28,932 nt of DNA from Dokdonella_A sp040005635 (GCA_040005635.1 JBDTYM010000052.1:1-28932), one strand, 5' to 3'; numbered from the stretch's first letter, positions 1 to 8,443 are shown. Numbers and translations are program-made. The notes: a model not told the origin generated them from the sequence alone.

Positions 1-256
1 GCCGGTGCAGCAGTTCTGCCGCGGGCGAACGCCGGCGGTCGCCCGCGACGATGTTCGCGCCGTGCGTGGCAACGCGCTCCTCGACCTGAGCGGCGTCGAG
101 TCCGTCGCTGCCACTGTCCAGGCGTGTCAATGTTTCCGCCGCGATCGTTCCTGCGTACACGAGCAACGGATGATCCGTGCGCACACGCCGCGGGTCGGTC
201 AGGCGATCGCGCGCCACGGCGGGCAGCCAGACCGAAAATGTGCTGAGCTTGAACAT
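1..256 (-). CDS. P-type cation ATPase, N-terminal part (probably Mg2+-importing MgtA type)
   Basis: Only the first 85 codons lie in the window; the gene runs off the left edge. The reading frame is open from the ATG at 256 with no stop. The visible part ends in the typical cation-ATPase N-terminal domain: 'GLDAAQVEERVATHGANIV' matches the pattern in which a short helix precedes 'R...G.N.v' before the first membrane helices. The spacing and the preceding 'LLVYAGTIAAETLTRL' fit MgtA/MgtB-like ATPases better than copper or potassium pumps, but the catalytic DKTG motif and the metal-site helices are outside the window, so the Mg2+ assignment is inference. The start is fixed by AGGAG 6 bases upstream. 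This Shine-Dalgarno and the ATG itself lie inside a perfect inverted repeat (255-318), which points to control of translation. The gene is last in the long minus-strand run seen here. Confidence 0.7.
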   Translation of the reverse strand, partial: MFKLSTFSVWLPAVARDRLTDPRRVRTDHPLLVYAGTIAAETLTRLDSGSDGLDAAQVEERVATHGANIVAGDRRRSPAAELLHR

Positions 257-318
257 GACGACTCCTGCCAACGTGGCTTGCGCCACCGTCGCGCCGGGTC
301 AGTCGCAGGAGTCGTCAT
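199..318 (-). other. Possible upstream leader ORF overlapping the ATPase start (low confidence)
   Basis: An ATG at the outer end of the start-site hairpin (318-316) opens a 39-codon frame. It runs through both arms of the hairpin and overlaps the ATPase gene out of frame, stopping just upstream of 199. Proline codons occur at positions 4, 8 and 15. Its translation would unwind the hairpin. No good Shine-Dalgarno precedes it and the residue composition is not protein-like, so it may be chance. It is listed because leader peptides control several bacterial Mg2+ transporter genes. Confidence 0.15.
255..318 (-). repeat. Perfect 14-bp inverted repeat covering the ATPase ribosome binding site and start codon
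   Basis: Arms lie at 255-268 and 305-318. In the transcript the 5' arm is AUGACGACUCCUGC and the 3' arm is GCAGGAGUCGUCAU, which runs straight into the G of the ATPase AUG. The 3' arm therefore contains the Shine-Dalgarno (AGGAG) and two bases of the start codon. Inside the loop a second hairpin, GUGGC-GCAA-GCCAC (273-286), carries a GNRA-type tetraloop. In the folded form the ribosome could not reach the start site. Confidence 0.75.
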
Positions 319-565
319 TCGAGTCCATGGCCGCATCGCGGCCAACGGGATATTCGACTCAGGCGGCCGTCCGGGACATGGCGGCAGCGCGGCTTGATCT
401 TGGGCTACTGCCAGCGTCCACGTGGACGACCTCTTATCGGGAAAGTGCACGAAGCGGTTCGTGTGCGCGGAGTATGTCCGCAATATGCTTACTCGAACCT
501 TTCAATACTGTCGCTGCATGCGCTTGCCATCGATTCGCAGCCATCGGCGCAAGCGCGTAGCCGCA
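257..565 (-). promoter_or_regulatory. Structured 5' leader of the P-type ATPase gene
   Basis: This 309-base gap precedes the ATPase gene on the minus strand and holds no convincing protein gene. It has several nested hairpins: a perfect 12-base palindrome GTCCACGTGGAC (416-427); a two-part stem at 321-360 (outer arms 321-325/356-360, inner 7-bp arms 328-334/338-344 around a 3-base loop); and the start-site hairpin at 255-318. The RNA segment GAGUCG (from 355-360) can also pair with CGACUC (from 309-314) in the 5' arm of the start-site hairpin, so two mutually exclusive folds can be drawn. Fragments such as 'GGCAGTAGCC' and 'CGCCTGAG' loosely recall the yybP-ykoY and M-box classes, but I cannot assign a known riboswitch class by eye. 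Confidence 0.5.
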
Positions 566-1186
566 TCAGCGACGCAGGAACAGGACGCTGAAGAGCACCC
601 AGCCCAGCAGCAGCAGGCCAACCGCGGTATACAGATAGCACGCTGTCCAGACCGTCGTGACGTTCGATGCGGCGTAGTAGCGATTCATGCCAGCGACGAC
701 ATCGCGCAACAAGCGCCGCGCGGGATGGTCAGCCGTGATGCGGCCGACGCCGCGCGAATGATGGATCGATACCGAGATGTGCGCGCCACTCGGCGTCGGG
801 TACACGCCGCCGAAACCGACCTCGCTGCGCAACCCGAGTGCTTTCAGCGATGCCCGCAGGCCTTCGTGCAGCGAAGTCGTCGTCACTCCGTACGCCCAAT
901 AGCCGCGCGCGCCGAAGTACACACCCATCCCGATCAAGCTGGCGGATGCCAGTGCGCCGATGAATACGTACGACCATTGCTGGCTCATGTGGCCGCCGAA
1001 CAGCGCCGCAACGATCCACCAGAACTGCGTCGTTGCCCAGGCACAGACACACAACACCGCCCATCGCCCGGAAACGACGAACGGACGCCTTGCCAGCAAT
1101 CCGCGCAGGCCAATGGACAGCAAGCAGCCCGCCATCAATAGCATGCACAACGGCACGACCCAATGAAGGTAGAGCGACTGATCCAC
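566..1186 (-). CDS. Unknown membrane protein with four predicted helices
   Basis: I do not recognise this 206-residue protein. Three hydrophobic segments fill its first half (about residues 6-30, 38-63 and 72-100). A soluble stretch of about 75 residues follows, with 'GFGGVYPTPSGAHISVSIHH' and 'ADHPARRLLRDVVAGMNRYY', and then one helix at the C-terminus ending in basic 'FLRR'. The layout resembles a membrane-anchored domain facing one side of the inner membrane, but no family motif is evident. The start is GTG at 1186, with GGGA about 10 bases upstream, so the exact start is uncertain. It lies 72 bases downstream of lpxK in the same orientation and is probably cotranscribed. In many relatives kdsB follows lpxK; here it does not, at least in this window. 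It is followed by the ATPase leader. Confidence 0.7.
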   Translation of the reverse strand: MDQSLYLHWVVPLCMLLMAGCLLSIGLRGLLARRPFVVSGRWAVLCVCAWATTQFWWIVAALFGGHMSQQWSYVFIGALASASLIGMGVYFGARGYWAYGVTTTSLHEGLRASLKALGLRSEVGFGGVYPTPSGAHISVSIHHSRGVGRITADHPARRLLRDVVAGMNRYYAASNVTTVWTACYLYTAVGLLLLGWVLFSVLFLRR

Positions 1187-1258
1187 AGCGGCTTGTTCCC
1201 GGATGCGAGTCGGATTCCGACGACGCGAACCTAGCAGGGTGCCGCTGACAATACGCTT

Positions 1259-2242
1259 TCAACCGCGACGCAGGCGTTCGGCAATCGCCTCGAAGAACGC
1301 CACCGGCAACTCGGCGCGAACCGGCACGCACCAGAAGCCGGGCGTCGCGAACGCGAGACACTTGACCGCGTCCTTCTCGGTCATCAGCACTGGCGCGTCG
1401 TCGCCGAACGCGAGATCGGCCGTGACGAACGCATGGTGATCGGGAAATCCATGCGGCACGACATCGATGCCGTGCGCGCGCAAGCCATCGAAGAAGCGCG
1501 CCGGATTGCCGATCGCAGCGACCGCATGCACGCGTTGTCCTGCGAACGATTCGAGCGGCCGTGTACCGGTCGCAGCGGTCATCGACACGGCCATCTCGCC
1601 GACCAGCCGCATCGGAATCTCGTCCGCTTGCGCGGCTGCGCCATTACAGACGCGGAACCCGACGGCAGCCAGCCGCGAGAGCGGCTCGCGCAAAGGACCC
1701 GCCGGCAGCAGCTGGCCGTTGCCGAAGCGGCGTTGGCCGTCGATGACGCAGATTTCGATGTCGCGCACCAGCGCGGGATTCTGCAGGCCGTCATCCGCGA
1801 TCACGACGTCCACGCCACGTTCGACCAGCAGCGCAACGGCGCTCGCGCGATCGCGGCCAACCGCCACCGCGACACCGGTGCGTTTGCGGATCAGGCAAGG
1901 CTCGTCGCCGACGCGTGCGGGACGCACGACATCATCGACGAGCAGCGGACCCCGCTCGCTGCCGCCGTAGCCGCGGCTGACAACGCCAGGCTTGAACCCG
2001 CGTGCGCGCAGCGCATCGACCAGCGCGATCACGAGCGGCGTCTTGCCGCTGCCGCCGGCCGTCAGATTGCCAACCACGATCAACGGCACCAGCAGCTGGC
2101 GTGGCTTGCGCCAGCCATAACGGTAAGGCGCCAGATGCAACCAGCGCAGGGTTTTGTAAACCGGCACCAGCGCGCGCAGCCACCACGGCACCGCGGAACC
2201 GCCGTACCAGATCTGTTCGATCCGCGCGGCAAGAGAAGTCAT
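1259..2242 (-). CDS. lpxK: Tetraacyldisaccharide 4'-kinase LpxK
   Basis: LpxK transfers phosphate from ATP to the 4' position of the lipid A disaccharide, the sixth step of lipid A synthesis, at the inner face of the inner membrane. The protein is 327 residues, the normal length. Near the N-terminus is a membrane-associating helix with 'WYGGSAVPWWLRALVPVY', then the family P-loop 'AGGSGKTP' (about residues 62-69), followed by the conserved 'SRGYGG' and 'VVIADDGLQNPAL' segments typical of LpxK. The ATG at 2242 follows the msbA stop codon after a single base (TGAGATG), so translation is coupled. The longer open frame to 2341 lies inside msbA and is rejected. The msbA-lpxK pairing is conserved across gammaproteobacteria and places export and completion of lipid A together. 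Confidence 0.96.
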   Translation of the reverse strand: MTSLAARIEQIWYGGSAVPWWLRALVPVYKTLRWLHLAPYRYGWRKPRQLLVPLIVVGNLTAGGSGKTPLVIALVDALRARGFKPGVVSRGYGGSERGPLLVDDVVRPARVGDEPCLIRKRTGVAVAVGRDRASAVALLVERGVDVVIADDGLQNPALVRDIEICVIDGQRRFGNGQLLPAGPLREPLSRLAAVGFRVCNGAAAQADEIPMRLVGEMAVSMTAATGTRPLESFAGQRVHAVAAIGNPARFFDGLRAHGIDVVPHGFPDHHAFVTADLAFGDDAPVLMTEKDAVKCLAFATPGFWCVPVRAELPVAFFEAIAERLRRG

Positions 2243-2243
2243 C

Positions 2244-4031
2244 TCAGGACTCGATGGCGGCGGCGTGGGTGTGGGTTTCGTCCCTGAATTGCATACGGTG
2301 CAAGGCGGCGTAATGGCCGTTTCTCGAGAGCAAAGCGGCATGGCTGCCCTGCTCGACGATCACACCGTTGTCCAGTACGACGATCTGATTGGCGTGTTCG
2401 ACCGTGGACAATCGATGCGCGATCACGATCACGGTGCGATCGCGCATCAGGCGATTGAGCGCGCCCTGGATCAACCGTTCCGATTCGCTGTCGAGCGCAC
2501 TGGTGGCTTCATCCAGAATCAGAATCGGTGCATCCTTCAGCAGCGCACGCGCTATCGCGATGCGCTGGCGCTGGCCTCCCGACAGCAGTGCACCGCCCTC
2601 GCCGACGCGGCTGTGAATACCATCCGGCAGATGCCGGATGAATTCCATCGCGTTGGCGGCCTCCGCGGCCGCCACGATCGCTTCCTCGCTCGCGTTGCCG
2701 AGTGCACCGTAGGCGATATTGCGCGCGATGCTTTCATCGAAAAGCGTCACCGTCTGTCCGACCCAGCCGATCTGCCGTCGCAGGCTGTCGAGTGTGTAAT
2801 CGCCGAGGACGTGTCCATCCAGAAGAATGCTGCCGGCAGTGGGTTCGTAGAAGCGCGGAATCAAGCTAGCCAGAGTCGACTTGCCGCTGCCGGATCGACC
2901 CACCAGCGCGGTGACCGTGCCCCTCGCGCAGTGCAGATTGATGCCGCGCAGCGCGGGCAGCGCCGTAACGGCGTATGACATGTGCACGTCGCGAAATTCC
3001 AGTCCGGACTGGAACGATGTCAGATCAATGGTTCCGCTGTCTTCTTCACCCGGGGTATCGATCAGCGAAAAAATCTCGTCCGCGGCCGCAAGGCCGCGTT
3101 GCAGATTTGCCTGCACCGTGGTGAGCCGCTTCAGCGCCGGCAGGATGCCGCCCATGGCGAGAATGAGAGACGTGAACGCGCCCGCACTCAGCGTGCTCAG
3201 CATGGTCGGCCGGGTCGCCAGGAAAATGATCAGGGCCAGCGATATCGCGGCGATCAGCTGAACGAACGAGCTGGCCAGGCCGTTCGTCGAGGCGACTTTC
3301 AGGGCAAGTCTGCGGGTCTGTTCGGACACCTCTCCGAACCGGCCGGACTCGTAAGCTTGCGCTCCGAATACCTTGACCTCCCGGTTCGCGCCGACTACCT
3401 CTTCGATGACGCCAGTCACCGTGCCCATCGAGCCCTGGATACGCCGGCTGATCTTGCGATAACGACGTCCCACGTAGACGACCAGCGCGCCCACGAGAGG
3501 AACCATCACCACCAGCACGAGGGTCAGACGAACGCTGTTGCTGAGCATGACCGCGACGTACCCGATGACGCTCAGGCCGTCCACGACGGCGACCTTCACC
3601 GCATCGGTGGTCGCCTGGGCGACTTGTTCCGACGTATAGGTGATTCGCGCGATCTGGTGCCCGGACGATTCGCGATCGTAGTAGCGCGACGGCAGGCGCA
3701 GATAATGGTCGAAGACCTCCTGGCGAAGACGTTGCACGACGCTGCGCCCGATGTACGCGGTGCCGTAGTCGGATACATACATGCCCACGCTGCGGACGAG
3801 GAAGATCGTCACCACGATGATCGGCATCCAGAATATCCAGAAGCGATCGCGCTCGATGAAGAGCTCGTTGATCATCGGCTCGATCGACTTGGCGAACAGA
3901 CTCAGACCGCCGGCGTCGATGATCATGCCGATCACGGCCAGCAACGCGACACCCCAATAGGGCCGCGTATATCCGAGCAGACGCATGTAGAGGGCGAGGC
4001 CGGAACGACCGGATGCCGACGCAGCGCTCAC
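2244..4031 (-). CDS. msbA: Lipid A export ABC transporter MsbA
   Basis: MsbA is a homodimeric inner-membrane ABC exporter that flips lipid A-core to the periplasmic leaflet using ATP. The 595 residues match the family length of about 580. Six membrane helices fill the first 310 residues, followed by the nucleotide-binding domain: Walker A 'GRSGSGKST' near residue 380, Q-loop 'WVGQTVTLF', signature 'LLSGGQRQRIA', Walker B 'ILILDEATSALD' and the switch histidine in 'IVIAHRLST'. The N-terminal half contains 'RYYDRESSGHQIARITY', a typical MsbA coupling-helix region. The start is GTG at 4031, which overlaps the exbD stop as GTGA. The next gene, lpxK, begins one base after its stop. Substrate is assigned from motif pattern and context. 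Confidence 0.96.
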   Translation of the reverse strand: MSAASASGRSGLALYMRLLGYTRPYWGVALLAVIGMIIDAGGLSLFAKSIEPMINELFIERDRFWIFWMPIIVVTIFLVRSVGMYVSDYGTAYIGRSVVQRLRQEVFDHYLRLPSRYYDRESSGHQIARITYTSEQVAQATTDAVKVAVVDGLSVIGYVAVMLSNSVRLTLVLVVMVPLVGALVVYVGRRYRKISRRIQGSMGTVTGVIEEVVGANREVKVFGAQAYESGRFGEVSEQTRRLALKVASTNGLASSFVQLIAAISLALIIFLATRPTMLSTLSAGAFTSLILAMGGILPALKRLTTVQANLQRGLAAADEIFSLIDTPGEEDSGTIDLTSFQSGLEFRDVHMSYAVTALPALRGINLHCARGTVTALVGRSGSGKSTLASLIPRFYEPTAGSILLDGHVLGDYTLDSLRRQIGWVGQTVTLFDESIARNIAYGALGNASEEAIVAAAEAANAMEFIRHLPDGIHSRVGEGGALLSGGQRQRIAIARALLKDAPILILDEATSALDSESERLIQGALNRLMRDRTVIVIAHRLSTVEHANQIVVLDNGVIVEQGSHAALLSRNGHYAALHRMQFRDETHTHAAAIES

Positions 4032-4459
4032 TTCGCGGCCGCAGCCTTCGCCTGCGTCGTCGCGATCGACAGCCGCGTGAATCCAAGTTCGCCGAGCGCA
4101 TCCATCGCGGTGACTACCGCCTGATGCGGCGTCAGTGCATCGGCGCGCAGCATCACCGGACGCTGGCGATCGTCGCCGGCGACGCGTGCGATCGCCTCCT
4201 TCAGCGAATCGAGGCCGGGATTCAGTACTTCGTCGTTGTCGATGAAATAGCGGCCGTCGCGGTCGATCAGCACGGTCAACGCGTCGCGCTGCTCGCTCTG
4301 CTCGGCCGAGTCGGACTGCGGCAGCGTGACCTGCATGCGCGCGTTCTGCACGAAGGTCGTCGTCAGCACGAAGAACATCAGCAGGGTCAGCAGCACGTCG
4401 ATCAGCGAGATCACGTTGATCTCGAAGTCGTCTTCGCGGCGGGCGGAAGCGATGCGCAC
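4028..4459 (-). CDS. exbD: Biopolymer transport protein ExbD/TolR family
   Basis: This is the small subunit of a proton-driven membrane motor that, with ExbB, energises TonB- or Tol-type work at the cell envelope. The 143 residues have a short cytoplasmic N-terminus, one membrane helix (about residues 17-37) and a periplasmic domain. The essential membrane aspartate is present at residue 21 in 'INVISLIDVLLTLLMFF'. The C-terminal domain has the usual 'LTVLIDRDGRYFIDN' strand and 'ALGELGFTRLSIAT' ending. It starts with ATG at 4459, six bases after exbB, and overlaps the msbA start by four bases. No tonB lies beside it. Sitting between comEC and msbA-lpxK is a conserved arrangement in Xanthomonas-type genomes, as far as I recall, and suggests an envelope role rather than iron uptake alone. 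Confidence 0.93.
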   Translation of the reverse strand: MRIASARREDDFEINVISLIDVLLTLLMFFVLTTTFVQNARMQVTLPQSDSAEQSEQRDALTVLIDRDGRYFIDNDEVLNPGLDSLKEAIARVAGDDRQRPVMLRADALTPHQAVVTAMDALGELGFTRLSIATTQAKAAAAK

Positions 4460-4465
4460 GCTGAC

Positions 4466-5119
4466 TCAGCTACCAGTCCGCGCGACACGCACCGGCGCGG
4501 CCGCGACGGCGCTCTCGCTGGTGGTCGTCAGTTCGTCGGTGAGCAGGAACACCTCGCGCTCCATGTCGACGACGAGGTCCGACACGCGACTGCGGAAATA
4601 ACGGTGGAACACATAGGCCGGGATCGCGACGCACAATCCGGCAGCCGTGCAAATCAGCGCCTCGCCGATGCCGCCCGCCATCTTCAACGGGTCGCCGACG
4701 CCGCTGACCATCACGGCGAAGAACATCCGGATCAGGCCGAACACGGTACCGAGCAGGCCGAGCAAGGGAGAGATCAGCGCGATCGTGCCGAGTGTGCTGA
4801 GAAAGCGTTCGAGCCGGTGCACGACGTGGCGGCCGGTATCCTCGACGCGCTCCTTGATGATCTCGCGCGGTCGATAGCGCACGCTCAAGGCGGCCGCCAG
4901 CAGTTCGCCGAGCGGCGAATTGGTGCCGAGCGCGGACAGGTGCTCGGGATCAAGCTTGCGCGTGCGCGCCCATTCGCGCACCTCGTCGCCGAGACCGGGC
5001 GGCACGACCGCCTTGCGGCGCAGCGTCCAGAAGCGTTCGAGAATGATCGCCAGCGCGACCGCGGAACAGACCAGGATCGGCAGCATTGCCCAGCTGCCAG
5101 CCATCAGGATTTCCAGCAC
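4466..5119 (-). CDS. exbB: MotA/TolQ/ExbB proton channel family protein
   Basis: ExbB is the channel-forming partner of the ExbD encoded next. The 217 residues have the family layout: an N-terminal helix 'SWAMLPILVCSAVALAIILE', a cytoplasmic segment, then two paired helices. The signature 'LGTIALISPLLGLLGTVFGL' (about residues 110-130) is the classic ExbB/TolQ motif, followed by 'GGIGEALICTAAGLCVAIPA' in the last helix. The start is GTG at 5119, behind a GGGTGGG stretch; the next ATG, five codons on, is a possible alternative. It is separated from comEC by a 151-base gap in which I see no gene, and is probably the first gene of the exbB-exbD-msbA-lpxK unit. Confidence 0.94.
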   Translation of the reverse strand: MLEILMAGSWAMLPILVCSAVALAIILERFWTLRRKAVVPPGLGDEVREWARTRKLDPEHLSALGTNSPLGELLAAALSVRYRPREIIKERVEDTGRHVVHRLERFLSTLGTIALISPLLGLLGTVFGLIRMFFAVMVSGVGDPLKMAGGIGEALICTAAGLCVAIPAYVFHRYFRSRVSDLVVDMEREVFLLTDELTTTSESAVAAAPVRVARTGS

Positions 5120-5270
5120 GAACCCACCCTTTCAATCTGGTTGTGAGCAGCGCGCATGATAGCAGCGCGGCCGAAGCGGACTGTGCGAAGCATTGCAAAC
5201 CGCGTCGATCGTCGCACGCGCGCAAGGTGGCGCGCCCCATTCTGGCGGCGCGAATGCAGGTGATTCGCAG

Positions 5271-7613
5271 CTATTCGCGCCAGTAGCGCCGCTGGCGTTC
5301 ACGCTCGCGCGAGACGAGTCGGGGCGGCCCATCGGTTGGAAACGTGACCTGCAAGGCGCCGGCCGTCGCCGTGTTCTCGAATGCGACGCCGGCCTGCCTG
5401 TAGCGCTCGACGACCTGCGGATTCGGATGGCCGAAGCGGCTGCGCCAACCGGCCGAGACCAGCGCGAACAGCGGGCGCAGGGCGGCAATGAATTCGGGGC
5501 TGGACGACGTCTTGCTGCCGTGATGCGGCACCAGCAAGCCGAGCGGCGCGCCGGCTCCCACGGCCGTGGCGACCGCAGGTTCGACGCGGCTGCTGATATC
5601 GCCGGTCAACAACAGTCGCCCCGCCGTGCCTTCGATCAGCAGCACGCAGGAGCGATCGTTGTCGTTCGTTGCCTTGCTGTCGCCGAGCGCGGCGGCGGTC
5701 GGATTGAGCAGCCGGAATTCGACATCGTCCCACGTCCATGCCTGTCCCTGGCGACACTGCGCCGCGGAAACAGGCAGGCGCTGCGGTTCACCGGTAAGGC
5801 GTAGCGCTTGCGGGTACGCCTTGGCGACGACAGCGGCTCCTCCGGCGTGGTCGTTGTCGCCATGGCTGATCATCAGCGTGTCGAGCTGGCCGATGCCGAG
5901 CGCATGCAGGGTCGGCAGCACGGCGGCTTCGCCGAGATCGAACTCGGACGGATAGCGTGCACCGGCATCGAATAGCAGCGTGTGCGCGTGCGTTCGCACA
6001 AACACTGAAAGGCCCTGGCCGACATCGATCACGATCGCCTCGAAGGCGCCAGGTGGAGGCGGCGGACGGTTCGGCAGTAACAGCGGCAGGAACAATAGCG
6101 CGCCGAGCCAGCGCGCCGGCAGTCCGCGCGGCAAGAACATCCACAACGCGCCGAGCAGCGCCAGCAGCAATGCCCATGGCTGGACTTCCGGCAGATACCA
6201 ATGCGCGCCGGGCCAGGTCGCCATCCATTCGAGCAGCCACCATTGCGCATGCGCGATCCAGCCCGCGAGCACCAGCAGCGGCGTCGCCAGCGCCGGCAGT
6301 GCGAGCAGGGCGAGGATGCCGAGCAGGCACAGCGGCACGATCACGAAGCTGATCAGCGGAACCGCGATCAGGTTCGACAAGGCCCCGACCAGCGAAGCCT
6401 CGCCGAAGAACCACACCGAAAGCGGCAGCAGCGAAACCGTCATCACGAGCTGGCCGACACTGAGTTCGCGCAGGAAGCCGAGCAGACCATGCCCGCGCGT
6501 CAGGCACAGCATCAGGAACGCGACGCCGACGAAGGACAGCCAGAACCCGGCCGCCAGCGTCGCCAGCGGATCGAATACCAGGATCGCGAACAAGGCGAGC
6601 GCGAGCGAGTGGGCACTGCCACTGTTGCGGCGACCGAAGCGCGTCAACGCGACGACTGCAATCATCGCGACGGTGCGCACGGTCGGCAGGCTGCCGCCGG
6701 CAAGCACGCCATAGAGCACAGCCGTCGCCAGGGCCGCTGGCGCCTGCGCGACCGGAAATGCCAGCGCCAGACCGAGGCGCGGCCTCAACCACCACAGTAG
6801 TTGGATCAGCAACGCGCCGAATGCGGCAGCCACACCGACGTGAAATCCCGAGATCGCGATCAGGTGCGGGATGCCGTTCGCGCGCGCGACTTCCCAATCG
6901 TCCTGGTCGAGCCCACGCGTGTCCCCGATCGCGAAGGCCTGCAACAATGCCGCATCGTGCGGGTCGGCCACGCGCTCGGCAATGTCCTGCGAAAGTTCGT
7001 CACGCAGGCGATCGACGCACCAGGTCCGCTCGCCGACACGACGATTCGTTGGCGCATCGCGGACGTATCCAACCGCGCTGATACCGCGCTCGAGTGCCTG
7101 CCGCTCGGAATCGAAGCCACCGCGATTAACGAGTCCTCGTGGACGTTTCAAACGCAGCTGCAATTGCCAGCGGCTGCAGGGCCCGAAATCGGCGGGAGCC
7201 TCGCCGTACCAGGACAAGCGTGCGCGGCCATGCAGCGGGACCGCTGCGCCGTCGAGTGTCGCGCTTTCGATGCGCAGTACGAAACGGGTCGCGTCCTCGC
7301 GCTTCTTCGGCAGTTCGTCGACACTGCCGACGACGGTGAAATCGCGCCCTTCGAGTTCGCGTGGCAGGCGCGCTTCGAGCGCGAGGTCGGCACGGAAGGC
7401 ACACCAGATGAAACCCATCAGGATATAAGCGGGCAGACGCAGGCGCGGCTGCAGGAACAGGCCGACGGCGAGCAGCGCAAGCAGGCCGTCCAGCCAGCGC
7501 GGCGGCAGGCTCGGCAAGCCATGCACGACGAGCACCCCGAACAGCAGCGCGAGCGCGCTCGCCACGCCGATGATCGGCGCCGCCTGCCTTGCTCTTGTCG
7601 GCTCCTTGCCCAA
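5271..7613 (-). CDS. comEC: DNA internalization/competence protein ComEC/Rec2
   Basis: ComEC forms the inner-membrane channel that takes up single-stranded DNA in natural transformation. The 780 residues have the full three-part layout. An N-terminal membrane anchor comes first, with an OB-like domain holding a likely disulfide pair ('FGPCSRW' and 'ERTWCVDR'). Next is the hydrophobic competence domain with the family signature 'HLIAISGFHVGVAAAFG'. A C-terminal metallo-beta-lactamase-like domain follows, with 'HGDNDHAGG' near residue 583 and 'LLVPHHGSKTSSSPEFI' further on. These metal-binding residues are intact, so the gene looks functional. The start is TTG at 7613 behind GGGAG at good spacing; an in-frame TGA a little upstream rules out a longer start. 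It lies 110 bases after lolD in the same direction. No other competence gene is in the window. Confidence 0.95.
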   Translation of the reverse strand: MGKEPTRARQAAPIIGVASALALLFGVLVVHGLPSLPPRWLDGLLALLAVGLFLQPRLRLPAYILMGFIWCAFRADLALEARLPRELEGRDFTVVGSVDELPKKREDATRFVLRIESATLDGAAVPLHGRARLSWYGEAPADFGPCSRWQLQLRLKRPRGLVNRGGFDSERQALERGISAVGYVRDAPTNRRVGERTWCVDRLRDELSQDIAERVADPHDAALLQAFAIGDTRGLDQDDWEVARANGIPHLIAISGFHVGVAAAFGALLIQLLWWLRPRLGLALAFPVAQAPAALATAVLYGVLAGGSLPTVRTVAMIAVVALTRFGRRNSGSAHSLALALFAILVFDPLATLAAGFWLSFVGVAFLMLCLTRGHGLLGFLRELSVGQLVMTVSLLPLSVWFFGEASLVGALSNLIAVPLISFVIVPLCLLGILALLALPALATPLLVLAGWIAHAQWWLLEWMATWPGAHWYLPEVQPWALLLALLGALWMFLPRGLPARWLGALLFLPLLLPNRPPPPPGAFEAIVIDVGQGLSVFVRTHAHTLLFDAGARYPSEFDLGEAAVLPTLHALGIGQLDTLMISHGDNDHAGGAAVVAKAYPQALRLTGEPQRLPVSAAQCRQGQAWTWDDVEFRLLNPTAAALGDSKATNDNDRSCVLLIEGTAGRLLLTGDISSRVEPAVATAVGAGAPLGLLVPHHGSKTSSSPEFIAALRPLFALVSAGWRSRFGHPNPQVVERYRQAGVAFENTATAGALQVTFPTDGPPRLVSRERERQRRYWRE

Positions 7614-7723
7614 GAAACTCCCAATTCGACGCGTGCGTCGACGTCAGCCTTCACCCTTCTACCAGCAAGAGTTGGCTTGGCGGCAACAGCGCGAATATAC
7701 GACCCGAACCTACCCGTTTAGCC

Positions 7724-8443
7724 TTACCCCGCGACGGAGGAAGGACCCTGTGTGGGCTTCGCCACTTCAGCGAGCCTGCCGGCGGACAATTCGAGAATCC
7801 GATCGGCGCGTGCCGCCAGGCGATGATCGTGCGTCACCAGTACCAGCGCAGTACCGATCTCGCGATTGAGTTCCAGCATCAAGTCGTACACCTGCGCTGC
7901 GTTTTTCTCGTCGAGGTTGCCGGTCGGTTCGTCGCCGAGCACGCAAGCGGGCCGCGCGACCAGCGCGCGCGCGACCGCGCAACGCTGCCGCTCGCCGCCG
8001 GAGAGTTCACCCGGCTTGTGTTCGAGGCGCTCGCCGAGGCCAACACGGCCGAGCAGTGCAATCGCGCGCGAGCGCGCTTCCTCGATGGCGGTACCGCGAA
8101 TCAACAGCGGCATGCAGACGTTCTCGACCGCAGTGAATTCCGGCAGCAGATGGTGGAATTGATAGACGAAGCCGAGCGACTTGTTGCGCAGTTCGCCGCG
8201 TGCGCGATCCGACAGGCGCGACATGGTCTGCCCCTCGACCACGACTTCCCCACTCGTTGGCGCATCAAGCCCACCGAGAATATGCAGCAGCGTGCTCTTG
8301 CCGGTACCGGACGCGCCGATGATTGCGACGGTTTCGCCGCGACGCACCGACAGGCTCACGTCCCCCAGCACATCGGTGCGCAGCTTGCCTTCCTGGTAGG
8401 TCTTGGCGACCTTGTCGGCGCGCAGAACAATGTCGTCCGTCAT
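7724..8443 (-). CDS. lolD: Lipoprotein-releasing ABC transporter ATPase LolD
   Basis: LolD is the ATPase of the LolCDE complex, which extracts outer-membrane lipoproteins from the inner membrane and hands them to LolA. The 239 residues contain Walker A 'GASGTGKST' (43-51), the LolD-typical Q-loop region 'FVYQFHHLLPEFTAVENV' (92-109), signature 'ELSGGERQR' (146-154), Walker B ending in 'LGDEPTGNLD' and the switch histidine in 'VLVTHDHRLA'. A clear AAGGA lies six bases before the ATG at 8443. The start overlaps the stop codon of a 51-codon ORF (ATGA) that fills the gap back to lolC, so lolC, the small ORF and lolD appear translationally linked. Confidence 0.95.
   Translation of the reverse strand: MTDDIVLRADKVAKTYQEGKLRTDVLGDVSLSVRRGETVAIIGASGTGKSTLLHILGGLDAPTSGEVVVEGQTMSRLSDRARGELRNKSLGFVYQFHHLLPEFTAVENVCMPLLIRGTAIEEARSRAIALLGRVGLGERLEHKPGELSGGERQRCAVARALVARPACVLGDEPTGNLDEKNAAQVYDLMLELNREIGTALVLVTHDHRLAARADRILELSAGRLAEVAKPTQGPSSVAG

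Noticed and set aside
257..565. Direct assignment of the ATPase leader to the M-box or Mn2+ (yybP-ykoY) riboswitch
   Set aside because: Only short fragments resemble the conserved motifs and the spacing does not fit by eye; a covariance search is needed.
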